From positions 24,250-88,249 of the forward strand of contig PLDF01000219.1 in assembly GCA_003135055.1 (NCBI GenBank): 64,000 nt of DNA, read 5' to 3'. The notes under the pieces are model-generated. The model was not told the DNA's origin. It worked only from the letters and a program-made list of their open reading frames with translations, and made no database searches. Shown here in pieces: positions 18,365 to 27,207 of the stretch. The stretch is from Bryobacterales bacterium (lineage in GTDB: Bacteria; Acidobacteriota; Terriglobia; Bryobacterales; Bryobacteraceae). Positions within the stretch are counted from its first letter, which is position 1, and each line of letters opens with the position of its first letter. The translations under genes and the position numbers were made by a program.

Positions 18365-19144
18365 TCAATTTGCCGTGGGGATTTTCTCTACGTGGTCGAT
18401 CACGAACATCTCGACCGAAAACTTCTTCACTTCCAGCTTCAGCCCAAGCTGCTCTTGCAAGGCAGCAAAGATCGAGGGGCGGTTTGGATCCGCTGAAGCC
18501 TCGCCGCCGCCATTCGGCTGGATCTCGTCCGGCGCCCACTCCAATTTGAAGTCGTATTTCCCCTTCAGCCCCGTGTTGTCCTCAAAGGGGCAGCGCAACT
18601 CACCCGACAAGAAGAAGAGCCATTGGAACATTGGCGTCCGGCGGGCGATAATCCTGCCTCGGTTGTAGTTAATGCCAGCGGATTCGGCGCCGGCCTCGCC
18701 TTCTTTCACCTCGTGAAGCTTGGGGCCGCCTTTCGCAATCACCAGCGAATAGCCCTGCAGGTCTCTCATCTCGCGGTGGAATTTCAGATGAAATCGCTCT
18801 TCGATCAGCGTCTGAAGCATCCGATGCTTCTGGGTATAGGTAGTGGGACCGTCCGTGGCGGCGTCAATATCCCACTTGTCCGAGCCAAGCCACTCCGGCC
18901 ACCCGAAGGTCTGATAATTCCTGAGGCCATACGCGTCTCCAATAAGTTCACTAAGTGGGTAATTGGTCCAGCGCGCCATACCGGGATCGAACTTATTTCC
19001 CATGCCGTTGTGGCCGGACGTATTTGCCTTCACCGAAGCCGCCGCGAATCCTGGCGCCGCAGTTTGCGCATGCGGCGCTTGCGCATAAAGAACTGCGCCC
19101 AGCGCCGCGATCGCGAATCTTGGAGCGATCATGGTTGTAGACAA
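18365..19144 (-). CDS. TIGR03435-family secreted protein (copy 2)
   Basis: This 259-residue paralogue of the preceding gene carries the same landmarks: a signal peptide ending ALGAVLYAQAP, FAAASVKANTSGHNGMGNKF, WDIDAATDGPTTYTQ, PKLHEVKEGEAG, FEDNTGLKGKYDFKLEW and VIDHVEKIPTAN. Divergence is greatest in the middle (residues 130-190) and least at the C-terminus. It is separated from copy 1 only by the MITE-like repeat. Function is unknown; extracytoplasmic location is inferred from the signal peptide. Confidence 0.9.
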   Translation of the reverse strand: MSTTMIAPRFAIAALGAVLYAQAPHAQTAAPGFAAASVKANTSGHNGMGNKFDPGMARWTNYPLSELIGDAYGLRNYQTFGWPEWLGSDKWDIDAATDGPTTYTQKHRMLQTLIEERFHLKFHREMRDLQGYSLVIAKGGPKLHEVKEGEAGAESAGINYNRGRIIARRTPMFQWLFFLSGELRCPFEDNTGLKGKYDFKLEWAPDEIQPNGGGEASADPNRPSIFAALQEQLGLKLEVKKFSVEMFVIDHVEKIPTAN

Positions 19145-19280
19145 TCTGCTGTCATTTTTTCCGCGGGCACGCTAAAGCATGCCCCACCAGCCGCCAGCGC
19201 CCAGTGCGGCTTATCCGGATAGACGTGGATTCCTTCCGGAGCGTTGACCTCAATTCTAGCTTGCAGCCGCTATTGCGATA

Positions 19281-19457
19281 ATGTACGTCATGCTCCAATG
19301 TGCTTTCCGCAAACGAGTGTTCGCCGTTCTCCTGCTAACTTGCGCTTCGGCGACGCTTCCCGCGCAGGCTCCGCCGGCTCCCGCCGCTCCCACGCATGCC
19401 GACATCATGCGCGGTGAGTACTGACCATACCGCGCCAACAACGATCTGCTGTTCTAC
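19281..19457 (+). pseudogene. N-terminal relic of an M1-type metallopeptidase
   Basis: A start codon is followed by a signal peptide (FAVLLLTCASATLPAQAPPA) and then ADIMRGEY, an in-frame TGA at 19422, and PYRANNDLLFYI. The string GEYxPYRANNDLLFY matches, from memory, the mature N-terminus of secreted acidobacterial M1 aminopeptidases, where the stop position is normally Gly (GGA to TGA by one substitution). After FYI the similarity ends abruptly, so the gene is both truncated and stopped. The remaining gap to 19818 contains a 74-codon minus-strand frame (19454-19678) that I do not recognise. Confidence 0.5.
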
Positions 19458-19818
19458 ATTAGTTGCATAGTGCTCTCCACTTTAGTTGGATCGCACCGGA
19501 AATCGACGGCAGCGAGAAAATCCGCGGCCACCGACGCCGGCGCAACCATCATTCCTCTCTCTAAGCCGCGCACGCACTCGGTGGCGCCGACATTTCGTAT
19601 TCTTCCATAGACGCGCCAATCGGCGCTCCTGGCAAATTGAAAGCCCTCGCCTTCAGGTATGGACGACGCCGGCAACAACCGGGGCTGGCTCTGGGCTTGC
19701 GCAAAAGGCTAGCTGCTAGCGCGGCGTCCCCGAAATATACGGACAGATGCGCTAATGTGGAAAAGTCGCCTGAAAGGCGGCTACTGTCAGGATTGGCTGC
19801 CCCACAAGGTTTGTCCAG

Positions 19819-21312
19819 TCACTCGCTGGAGCCTGCACGATCCCCCAACTTCACCCCCGCCAACCCCGCCAGCGCCAGCGCCGCGCACACCGCCGCAAAC
19901 CAATCGCCAAACCTTGTATACGCCGTCTGCGTCGATATGAAGTTGAACCCGGTGTACAAAGTCGCTTCCGTGTATAACGGCAAACGCCCTAATACGCGCC
20001 CCGCCGGATCGATGGTCGCCGTGATGCCGTCGTTGGCCGCGCGCAGCACCCAGCGCCAGTTCTCCGCGGCGCGCATGCGGACAATGGCCAAATGCTGCTC
20101 GCGCGCCGCGCTCTTGCCGAACCAGCCGTCGTTGGAAATGGTGAAGAGCGCCTCGGCGCCATTCCTGGCGAATTGACGCACGAAGTTTGGAAGTACCGAT
20201 TCGTAGCAGATGAACGTGCCAATCCGGTGAGTTCCCATCGGCGACGCCACCACCTGTTTGCCCGCGGCGAAATCGCCCACTTCGTTGGAGATATGGTTGG
20301 CGAAGCCGAACGGCCATGGCACAAACTCGCCGAACGGCACTAAGTGGACCTTGTCATACCGGCTGACGGCATTGCCCGCGGGCGAAATCAGCGCCGCCGA
20401 ATTCAGCGGAGCGCCTTGCGGCGTGCGCGCCACTGTCCCCATCAGCAGATAAGCGCGCGCGGCGATCGCCAGCTTGTTCACTTCGTCGCGTAAGTGCGCA
20501 TCCTGGTAATAGTAGAGCGGCGCCGGCTCCTCCGGCCACACCACAATCTCCGGCGGCTTCTGTCCCGCCACCAGCACGCCGCGCAGCGTCTGTATCTCCT
20601 GCTCGCGCTCCATGCTTTGCAGCGAATCCGTGGTCCATTCCGCCGTTTCGGAGATGTCCGGTTGCAGCAGCAACGCCGTCTCGCGGCCGTGGCGCTGGTC
20701 GGGCATGGGCGGCAGAAAGATCAGGAATGGCATCGCGGCCAGCCACAGCAATTCCGGCCGCGGACGCCGCAGCGCCACCAGCGCGATTCCGGCCGACATC
20801 GCCGCGAATATGAATGACAGGCCATAGACGCCGGTGATGGGCGCCAGTCGCAGCGGAACGCCCATATCGATTCCCGCATTGCCCAGCGCCAGCCACGCGA
20901 AGCCGAGCGAGCCATGCGTCACTTCGACGGCCACCCACAGCGCTGCCACCGCCGGCACGGCCCACCAGCGGCGCATCAGGATTCCCGCCAGCAGCGCGAA
21001 CACCGCCATGTGCAGCGCTTTCACCATGCAGAACAGCATGAAGACGGCCCAGCCGGCTGCGTCGCCCAAGCCGCCGTGGAACGAGAGCACGAACTGAATC
21101 CAGTAGCAGACGCCGAACCAGTAGATCACGCCAGAGACCCATCCCAGCAGGAATCGCCGCCATGGGCGCGGCTCGCGCGCTGTGGCGATTAGCAGAGGCG
21201 CCAGCGCGAACGGCGCTAACCAGGTGAAGTTGAATCGGGGGAAGGCTAGGATGAGTAAGAGTGCCGAAGCGCAGGCTAGCAGCCAGTGCAGGGATGGCTT
21301 GCTAAGCTGCAT
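19819..21312 (-). CDS. lnt: Apolipoprotein N-acyltransferase
   Basis: The 497-residue inner-membrane enzyme adds the third acyl chain to the N-terminal Cys of lipoproteins. Six or more N-terminal membrane helices (1-200) are followed by a periplasmic nitrilase domain with the catalytic triad E261 (VVWPEEPAP), K321 (DKVHLVPFGEF) and C369 (FICYESVLP), then a final membrane helix near 475. The length is usual. Presence of lnt implies a Gram-negative envelope with an outer membrane. It is separated from the lipA operon by 141 bases of palindromic repeats and is therefore probably transcribed on its own. Confidence 0.95.
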   Translation of the reverse strand: MQLSKPSLHWLLACASALLLILAFPRFNFTWLAPFALAPLLIATAREPRPWRRFLLGWVSGVIYWFGVCYWIQFVLSFHGGLGDAAGWAVFMLFCMVKALHMAVFALLAGILMRRWWAVPAVAALWVAVEVTHGSLGFAWLALGNAGIDMGVPLRLAPITGVYGLSFIFAAMSAGIALVALRRPRPELLWLAAMPFLIFLPPMPDQRHGRETALLLQPDISETAEWTTDSLQSMEREQEIQTLRGVLVAGQKPPEIVVWPEEPAPLYYYQDAHLRDEVNKLAIAARAYLLMGTVARTPQGAPLNSAALISPAGNAVSRYDKVHLVPFGEFVPWPFGFANHISNEVGDFAAGKQVVASPMGTHRIGTFICYESVLPNFVRQFARNGAEALFTISNDGWFGKSAAREQHLAIVRMRAAENWRWVLRAANDGITATIDPAGRVLGRLPLYTEATLYTGFNFISTQTAYTRFGDWFAAVCAALALAGLAGVKLGDRAGSSE

Positions 21313-21335
21313 AGGTTATGGGCTCCGGAGAGGAC

Positions 21336-21394
21336 GCGTTCACACGAGTGTGAACGCTGCACGCAAGGGCCCAGAGGGCGCCCCGTGCGCCACG
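21336..21394. repeat. Dispersed palindromic element, family B (inverted copy)
   Basis: A perfect palindrome GCGTTCACAC-GA-GTGTGAACGC (21336-21357) is followed by TGCACGCAAGGGCCCAGAGG and on to GCCACG. This is the reverse complement of 10428-10488, so roughly 58 bases are shared between the two loci. Confidence 0.85.
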
Positions 21395-21420
21395 GGCGAA
21401 GAGCCGACTGAAAGCCGGCT

Positions 21421-21442
21421 GGACAGGCCGGGAGGCCTGTCC
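21421..21442. terminator. Perfect hairpin between lipA and lnt
   Basis: GGACAGGCC-GGGA-GGCCTGTCC forms a 9-bp stem with a 4-base loop 12 bases after the lipA stop codon. No U-tract follows on either strand, so termination is only a possibility; its TGTCC core resembles the repeat at 11532-11609. Confidence 0.45.
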
Positions 21443-21453
21443 CACTGTGAGCC

Positions 21454-22437
21454 TCAGCACGTGGACCGTCGCGCTTCCTCGTGCAACCTGTCGGCCATGT
21501 AGGAACTGCGCACCAGCGGACCGCTGAAGACCATCCGGAAGCCCAGCGCCAGGCCGTAATCGCGCCATGCCTCGAACTGGGCCGGGTCGATATAGGCCGC
21601 TACAGGCAGGTTGCGGCGCGTCGGCTGCAGATACTGGCCGATGGTGGCGACATCGGCGCCGTGCGCGCGCAGATCGCGGAGCAGCGTGTGCACTTCCTCG
21701 TCGGTTTCGCCCAGGCCCACCATGAATCCCGATTTCGTCAGCGTGCCGGGCGCATGGCGGCGCGCAAACGCCAGCACGTCGAGCGATTGCTGGTAATTGG
21801 CCTGCGGACGCACGCGGCGGTAGAGGCGAGGTACGGTCTCCATATTGTGATTGAACACATGCGGCCCGGCGTCGAGCACCCGCGCAATCGCGTCCAGGTC
21901 GCCGCAGAAATCGGGCGTCAGCACTTCCACGCGCGAATCCGGCAGCGCGCGCCGCACCTCGCGCACGGTCTCGGCGAAGTGATGCGAGCCGCCGTCGTCC
22001 AGGTCGTCGCGATTCACGCTGGTGATCACCACGTAGCGCAGGCGCAAACTCGCCGCCATACGCGCGACGTTGGCGGGCTCAGCCGGGTCGAGGCGCATAT
22101 CCTGCTTTCGCGGATTGGCTTTGGGCACCGAGCAGAAGCCGCAGCCGCGCGTGCAATAGTTGCCCAGGATCATGAACGTCGCAGCGCCGCGGTGGAAGCA
22201 TTCGTGAATGTTGGGGCAGCGCGCCGATTCGCACACCGTATGCAGGTTCAGCTCGCGCAGGCCGGCCTTGAGTTTGTTCAGCGATTCGAAATGCGTGCGG
22301 CTCTTGCGCGCCCACTCGGGCAGGCGCGGGCGGGCGGCGCCGGTCTGGGCATTGCCGGTCTGGGCGGCTCCGGCCTCGGCGTTGCCGGTCCGGGCGCCGA
22401 TTTGGGCGTTATCGATTTGTACCAGGGGAGGCGTCAC
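21454..22437 (-). CDS. lipA: Lipoyl synthase
   Basis: This radical-SAM enzyme inserts two sulfurs into octanoyl groups on lipoyl domains. Both iron-sulfur clusters are complete: the auxiliary cluster C69, C74, C80 (CESARCPNIHEC) and the SAM cluster C95, C99, C102 (CTRGCGFC). The C-terminal RSSYMADRLHEEA contains the conserved arginine-serine-serine ligand motif. The first 35 residues are an unusual low-complexity extension (repeats of AQTGNAQTGA type, encoded by roughly 15-bp imperfect tandem repeats). The gene overlaps the upstream SPOR gene by four bases and is the last of a four-gene minus-strand run. Confidence 0.96.
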   Translation of the reverse strand: MTPPLVQIDNAQIGARTGNAEAGAAQTGNAQTGAARPRLPEWARKSRTHFESLNKLKAGLRELNLHTVCESARCPNIHECFHRGAATFMILGNYCTRGCGFCSVPKANPRKQDMRLDPAEPANVARMAASLRLRYVVITSVNRDDLDDGGSHHFAETVREVRRALPDSRVEVLTPDFCGDLDAIARVLDAGPHVFNHNMETVPRLYRRVRPQANYQQSLDVLAFARRHAPGTLTKSGFMVGLGETDEEVHTLLRDLRAHGADVATIGQYLQPTRRNLPVAAYIDPAQFEAWRDYGLALGFRMVFSGPLVRSSYMADRLHEEARRSTC

Positions 22438-23012
22438 TGCGTGTGCTTCACCGGATGCAGCCCGGCGTTTTCGAGCTGCGTCTTCACATGCGCCAGGGTG
22501 GCCGTATCGCTGTAGGGCCCCACCAGCACGCGGGTGAAGTTGTTGGGGCCGGGACTGAGCGTGACGGGAAGGCCCATATCCTTGATGGTTTGCAGCAAGG
22601 CGCGGGCGGCATCCTGATTGACGGTAGCGCTGATCTGCCAGTAGATTCCCTGGGCGGTTTCGGTGGGGACCGGATCCGGCGGAGGTTCGGCTCTCTCCTG
22701 CCTTGCTTCCCGTGCGGGCTGGGTTAGGGCTTGCGACTGCCCGTCGCCGGCAGGTCTGGCGGCGTCGCCGGGCTGTGTGGCGGGCGGCGTGGCGGGTGGA
22801 GTTGCGGGCGCCGCTGCCGGTCCACGCGAATCGGCGGGCGGGTTCGCCGCGAGAGTTGTCGCAGCCGCGGGCTCTTGCTGATACTTTGCCCTGGCTATGA
22901 TATAGCCCATGGCGAAGAAGACCGCCAGCAGCAGCGCCAAAATAAAAAAGCCGCTAATGATCTGGCCGTTGCCTACCAACAGCTCGAATTCGCCGGTTTC
23001 CTTGTTCTTCAT
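22434..23012 (-). CDS. SPOR-domain inner-membrane protein
   Basis: The 192-residue protein has a short cytoplasmic tail, one membrane helix (residues about 17-40, ISGFFILALLLAVFFAMGYI), a Pro/Ala-rich periplasmic linker and a C-terminal SPOR domain (YWQISATVNQDAARALLQTI, then RVLVGPYSDTATLAHVKTQL). SPOR domains bind denuded peptidoglycan glycans at division sites, so a role in envelope or division is likely. It starts directly after the slipin stop and overlaps lipA by four bases. Confidence 0.88.
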   Translation of the reverse strand: MKNKETGEFELLVGNGQIISGFFILALLLAVFFAMGYIIARAKYQQEPAAATTLAANPPADSRGPAAAPATPPATPPATQPGDAARPAGDGQSQALTQPAREARQERAEPPPDPVPTETAQGIYWQISATVNQDAARALLQTIKDMGLPVTLSPGPNNFTRVLVGPYSDTATLAHVKTQLENAGLHPVKHTQ

Positions 23013-23804
23013 CTATGGCTTCGCCGCGCCTGCGCCGGGCATGCCGAATCGATTCAGCGCGCCCTCCAAAGATGCAATTATATCGATTGGCAAGGGAAAT
23101 ACGATGGTGGTATTTTTCTCCGCCCCGATTTCCACCAGCGTCTGCAGGTAGCGCAACTGAATCGCCGCCGGCTGCCTCTGCAGAACCTCGGCCGCCATGC
23201 CCAGCTTTTCCGCGGCGGTGTATTCGCCCTCCGCGTGGATGATCTTGGCGCGCCGCTCGCGCTCGGCTTCGGCCTGGCGCGCGATGGCGCGAATCATCTG
23301 CTCGGGCAGATCCACCTGTTTCACTTCCACTACGCTCACTTTGACGCCCCACGGCGCCGTGTGCTGGTCCAGAATCGATTGCAGCCGGATATTCAATTTT
23401 TCGCGCTGGCCCAGCAAATCGTCCAGATCGTATTCGCCCAGCACGCTGCGCAGCGTGGTTTGCGCAAGCTGCGAGGTGGCGTAGAGAAAATTAGAAACTT
23501 CCACAATGGCCAGCCGCGGGTCGATCACGCGGAAGTACACCACGGCGTTCACCTTGAGGGTGACGTTGTCGCGCGTCACTATGTCCTGTGGCGGAACCTC
23601 GAGCGTATCGATGCGCAGCGAGACGCGCACAATGCGGTCCAGAGGCGCGAAAACGAAGACGAGGCCAGGGCCTTTGGGCTCCGAGAGCAGGCGCCCCAGG
23701 CGGAAGATCACGCCGCGCTCGTATTCGCGCAGTATCTTGATCGAGCTCAGCAGGTACAGAATCACTACCGCAATTACGACTAAAACGGCGCCGTTCGTAT
23801 CCAT
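23013..23804 (-). CDS. Slipin (stomatin-like SPFH protein)
   Basis: The 263-residue protein has one N-terminal membrane segment (residues 7-24) and an SPFH domain ([54 protein letters not shown]). A C-terminal coiled coil ([20 protein letters not shown]) ends near 225. Slipins form oligomeric membrane scaffolds and are typically encoded next to an NfeD serine protease that cleaves their C-terminus, exactly as here (NfeD gene 14 bases upstream). Confidence 0.93.
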   Translation of the reverse strand: MDTNGAVLVVIAVVILYLLSSIKILREYERGVIFRLGRLLSEPKGPGLVFVFAPLDRIVRVSLRIDTLEVPPQDIVTRDNVTLKVNAVVYFRVIDPRLAIVEVSNFLYATSQLAQTTLRSVLGEYDLDDLLGQREKLNIRLQSILDQHTAPWGVKVSVVEVKQVDLPEQMIRAIARQAEAERERRAKIIHAEGEYTAAEKLGMAAEVLQRQPAAIQLRYLQTLVEIGAEKNTTIVFPLPIDIIASLEGALNRFGMPGAGAAKP

Positions 23805-23818
23805 ATCACCTCCAGCTA

Positions 23819-25126
23819 TCAGTCTCCAGCTTGATCGAGCATCGGTTCCACGGTGAGTTTCAACTTATCGATGGCTGTGACTTTAACGCGCGCTCCGGCG
23901 GGCGCGGGGCGTAGCGAAACCGCGTCCCAATACTCGCCATGAACGAACACTTTGCCCTCGGGCGATAAGCCGGTAACAGCCGAGCCTAACTGTCCGATCA
24001 TCCCTTGAGCGCCGGTCTCCACCTTATTTCGCCGGGCGCGCACCGCGAGCGACATCAGGAAGACGGTGATCGCCGCAAAAGGCAGTGCGAGCCCGATGGC
24101 GGTGACAAAATGGACGCGCATCTCCGGCATCGGGCTATCGATCAGCATCACCGCGCCGAGCACCATCGCAACCGCGCCGCCCACGGCGAGAACCCCGTGC
24201 GATGCGAACTTGGCTTCGAGAGCGAACAGAGTGAACGCCACCAGCAGCAGCCCCGCGCCCAGCCAGTCGATGGGCAGCACCGATAACGCGGAAAGCCCCA
24301 GCAGCAACATGATGGCGCCGATGACGCCGGGCGCGATCAGGCCCGGCGAGGTGAACTCGATATAGATGCAAAGGCCGCCGATCACCAGAATGATCAGCGC
24401 GATATTCGGGTCCGCAATGGCGGAAACGATTCTCTCGCGCAGCGATGGCTGGTACTCTTCGATCTCGGCGCCCGCGGTGTGCAGAATCTGCGTGGAGCCG
24501 TCGAAGCGCGTGACGGCGCGGCCGTCGAGAGCTTGCAGCAGCGCCCGGTCGTTGGGAGCGATGAGATCGATCAGATGCTGGCTCAGCGCCTCGGTTTCGG
24601 TGAACGACTTGCTCTGGCGCACGGTGGTTTCGGCCACGGCGGCGTTGCGCCCACGCCTGGCGCAGATGCTGCGCATGTAGGCGGCCGCATCGTTTTCCAC
24701 CTTTTCCTTCATCACGGCGTCCATTTCGCCGCCCAGGGCCACCGGATGCGCGGCGCCGGTATTGGTGCCCGGCGCCATGGCCGCCACGTCGCCGGCTTCG
24801 AGCAGGAAGAAGCCCGCGGAGGCCGACCGGCCGCCGCTAGGAGCTACGTAGGTAACCACGGGAATGGGAGAGGAAACGATCTCCGCGATGGTATCGCGCA
24901 TGGCGTCCATCAAGCCGCCGGGGGTGTTGAGGCGAATAATGAGTAGCGTGGCGTTTTCGCGCCGGGCGAGGGCGATGGCATTCCCCACGATTTCCGTGGT
25001 GACGGGGTGGACGACGCCCTCCACGTTCACGGCGATCGCTTTTGGCGCCGCTACGGCGGTCTGCGCGGAAAACGCAACCGTCAACGCGAGAATAACGCAG
25101 CCTCGCAAACTACCCCCACTATACAC
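23819..25126 (-). CDS. NfeD-family membrane serine protease
   Basis: The frame is open to an ATG at 25231, but its first 35 codons overlap a dispersed palindrome, so the start is probably the GTG at 25124-25126 or a TTG at 25106-25108. Either gives a signal peptide ([18 protein letters not shown]). A ClpP-like periplasmic protease domain follows (IIRLNTPGG; nucleophile Ser in [12 protein letters not shown]), then four or five membrane helices ([17 protein letters not shown] onward) and a C-terminal OB-fold NfeD domain ([20 protein letters not shown]). It pairs with the slipin gene downstream for membrane-protein quality control. Confidence 0.9.
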   Translation of the reverse strand: MYSGGSLRGCVILALTVAFSAQTAVAAPKAIAVNVEGVVHPVTTEIVGNAIALARRENATLLIIRLNTPGGLMDAMRDTIAEIVSSPIPVVTYVAPSGGRSASAGFFLLEAGDVAAMAPGTNTGAAHPVALGGEMDAVMKEKVENDAAAYMRSICARRGRNAAVAETTVRQSKSFTETEALSQHLIDLIAPNDRALLQALDGRAVTRFDGSTQILHTAGAEIEEYQPSLRERIVSAIADPNIALIILVIGGLCIYIEFTSPGLIAPGVIGAIMLLLGLSALSVLPIDWLGAGLLLVAFTLFALEAKFASHGVLAVGGAVAMVLGAVMLIDSPMPEMRVHFVTAIGLALPFAAITVFLMSLAVRARRNKVETGAQGMIGQLGSAVTGLSPEGKVFVHGEYWDAVSLRPAPAGARVKVTAIDKLKLTVEPMLDQAGD

Positions 25127-25191
25127 CAGCCGCCGGAGTTGGGTTGCGTGGCGGGGCTTGAACGGATTCGGGAAACGCCGGTCAAAATCCG

Positions 25192-25265
25192 CTCCCTCAA
25201 CGGTCGCGGCTCCGTAACTATTTGCAGACACACGCAGCCGAGACAGAGCCGCGACCGTGAGGGAG
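25192..25265. repeat. Inverted repeat, family A (longest copy)
   Basis: About 20-base arms (CTCCCTCA[A]CGGTCGCGGCTC and its complement) are separated by 33 bases. This copy shows that the family extends beyond the 12-base core seen at 2-29. Another repeat of family C follows at 25291-25329; the rest of 25330-25666 shows no gene. Confidence 0.8.
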
Positions 25266-25290
25266 TGGGATTCCGCGGCCGAGCGGGGAA

Positions 25291-25329
25291 ATCCCGAAAA
25301 CGCTTAAGCACCCGTTGTGTGGCGGGGCC
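25291..25329. repeat. Dispersed repeat, family C
   Basis: ATCCCGAAAACGCTTAAGCA continues into CCCGTTGTGTGGCGGGGCC. It is related to 17373-17409 and 27087-27110. Confidence 0.6.
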
Positions 25330-25666
25330 TGAGGCTTTCGTTGGCGGCAGACCGGTTCGTATTGCCTGAGGATCGCGTGGAAAAAGCCTTCATGCAGTTT
25401 CCGGTGGCCTTATAAAGGGTTCTTCGTCACAGAGACGCGGGTGGTATCGCGTGAACCTCGATCTCCCCGAATCGGCGCCCGGCGCGCCGTGAGTTTTGTG
25501 TTCGGCGCCGGTCGATTTTCCGCTGGCAGGCGTGGCGGGAATAGACGGCTGATGCGGCAGGAAGCATTGCCTCCGAATATCGAAGGCACGCGCATCGTGG
25601 CGGCGGCGTGAAACGGCGCCACTCCATCGCGGCTCCGAAACCATCCCATCTGTTACGATAAACACC

Positions 25667-26476
25667 GTGCCAGATTCCGAGTCTGAGTGGCCGGCAAAGC
25701 CAGACATGGTCACGTCCGAAGCCGGGGGGCTTCCACCGAATCCGGAGGCTGCGGATGCGCAAAGGCCGGTAACATCGGGTAAGCGGGTCGGCCGGGATTA
25801 CTGGATCGCCGGTCTGATTGTCCTTGTAATCGCAGGCTTCGCGGGACGGGATTTCGTGAGCCGGATATTTAGCGCCGGCGCCTCTCTCCCTTTGGGCGGG
25901 ACCAGCCCGGCGGCGGCCAATGAGCACATCGGCGCGGGCATGGCCTCTTATAGCGCGTCGGATTTCACTAAAGCGGAGGCCGAGTTCCGCAAGGCCGCCC
26001 AGTCGGATCCCAATTCAGCGCTCGCTTATAACGATTTGGGCGCCGCTTTGAATAGCCAGAAACGGTGGGATGAAGCGATCGCCGTGCTTCGGAGAGCGCT
26101 TGAATTGAATCCGGCATTGGAACTGGCGAAGAACAATCTCGCTTATGCATATTCACAAAAGGCCCACGCCGATGGCCGAACGAGTCCCGAAGCCGCCCAG
26201 GCCGCCAATGAACATATCGGTGCGGGCATGGCCTTTTATAACGCGTCGGATTTCACTAAAGCCGAGGCCGAGTTCCGCCAGGCCGTCCAGGCAGATCCCG
26301 GTTCAGCGTTAGCGTACAACGATTTGGGCGCCGCTTTGAATAGCCAGAAACGGTGGGATGAAGCAATTGCCGCGCTTCAGAAAGCGATTGAACTGAATCC
26401 AACACTGGAACTGGCAAAAAACAATCTGGCGCAGGCGCTTACGCAAAAGGCCGGAGGCGGCGATGGCCGGAAGTGA
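25667..26476 (+). CDS. Membrane-anchored TPR protein with an internal duplication
   Basis: The GTG start gives 269 residues: a cytoplasmic N-terminal 45 residues, one membrane helix (WIAGLIVLVIAGFAG) and a periplasmic TPR region. The TPR part consists of two nearly identical units of about 90 residues, each beginning ANEHIGAGMA and containing YNDLGAALNSQKRWDEAIA. The similarity extends to DNA level, so the duplication is recent. TPRs mediate protein contacts; the partner is unknown. It lies alone after a repeat-filled gap. Confidence 0.85.
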   Translation: MPDSESEWPAKPDMVTSEAGGLPPNPEAADAQRPVTSGKRVGRDYWIAGLIVLVIAGFAGRDFVSRIFSAGASLPLGGTSPAAANEHIGAGMASYSASDFTKAEAEFRKAAQSDPNSALAYNDLGAALNSQKRWDEAIAVLRRALELNPALELAKNNLAYAYSQKAHADGRTSPEAAQAANEHIGAGMAFYNASDFTKAEAEFRQAVQADPGSALAYNDLGAALNSQKRWDEAIAALQKAIELNPTLELAKNNLAQALTQKAGGGDGRK

Positions 26477-26524
26477 AATCCGCCGCCAGATATCCGGCAT
26501 GCCCACCGGCCGGGTAGCGCTTTC

Positions 26525-26843
26525 CTGGACAACTGCATTTCCGCCGCACTCCGGGCCGGAGCGTTCTTAGGATTCGCGGCGCTCGCGGCGCTTGCGTTTC
26601 GCGCCTGGATGCGAATCGAGGTGCGCTGGGGTGCTTTCTGGTATCACATTCCGTTCGCGGCGAAGCGGGCGGGTCTCGGCGTGCCATACGAAATGCCCCC
26701 GCTCATCAAGGACCGGTATGACGGCTTCCCCCTCTCCCGGAGTTTCTGCAAGGCGTGCTGTGGAGGGCGACCGGTTCGTTGAATGCCACGGGCGTAATCG
26801 ACATCCTGGCGCCGGCTGTTTTCCTTTTTATTGCCACGATGCC
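26525..26843 (+). pseudogene. Relic of a polytopic membrane protein (5' part)
   Basis: Reading through one frameshift gives FLGFAALAALAFRAWMRIEV, WYHIPFAAKRAGLGVPYEMP, IKDRYDGFPL, then in the next frame LPEFLQGVLWRATGSLNATG and VIDILAPAVFLF. This is the start of a multi-membrane-spanning protein resembling, from memory, an acidobacterial GT-C-like membrane family. No start codon is evident and the frame follows the TPR gene's stop directly. Similarity on this strand ends near 26843, where the continuing part is found on the opposite strand. Confidence 0.6.
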
Positions 26844-26845
26844 CC

Positions 26846-27064
26846 TGCCAATTCGGCGAGCCCCCAGCAGAGCAGTGAGCGGTCGGCCCATCGGTCGAAC
26901 AGCAGCATGGCTATGAGCGACGTCAGCCCAGGGCAAGCAGCGCGCCCGCGAACAGATCGACGTAACTGGTGGCCGCATGGATGACGACGAGCGGGGCCGT
27001 CAAACAGAGGACCGCAACCACCGAAAAAGAAGCCTTCAGCTTGTAGTGGAGCGACCGCTTCCCT
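26846..27064 (-). pseudogene. Inverted middle part of the same membrane-protein relic
   Basis: The minus strand encodes KRSLHYKLKASFSVVAVLCL, TAPLVVIHAATSYVDLFAGA and LLALG, then after a frameshift LTSLIAMLLFDRWADRSLLC and WGLAELAGA. These read as the next transmembrane segments of the protein whose 5' part lies on the plus strand up to 26843. The simplest explanation is an inversion of a 220-base segment within the dead gene, after which the 3' part was lost at a family-C repeat (27087). Confidence 0.55.
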
Positions 27065-27086
27065 TATACCTACGACACGCGTTCGA

Positions 27087-27110
27087 TTTTCCCGAATCCG
27101 GTTAAGCACC
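27087..27110. repeat. Dispersed repeat, family C (partial)
   Basis: TTTTCCCGAATCCGGTTAAG followed by CACC matches the core of the copies at 17373-17409 and 25291-25329. It marks the end of recognisable similarity in the inverted relic. Confidence 0.5.
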
Positions 27111-27207
27111 CCGCACGAACCCGTGGTCCCGATAGCGAACGGCATGTAGTATGTTCGATTCGGAGTTCGCGATTCCGCGGATCGCAGAGGCGCCGCTCAC
27201 TCACCTC

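Noticed and set aside
19454-19678. 74-codon minus-strand frame beside the M1 relic
   Set aside because: Protein-like in places but short, without start context or known family; could be the tail of a lost gene, not enough to call.
19751-19790. Hairpin GTCGCCTGAAAGGCGGC as a terminator
   Set aside because: The stem is short with one mismatch and no U-tract; it also resembles a dispersed repeat rather than a terminator.
23819-25231. Longest NfeD start at 25231
   Set aside because: The first 35 codons lie in a dispersed palindrome and precede the signal peptide, so a downstream GTG/TTG start is preferred.
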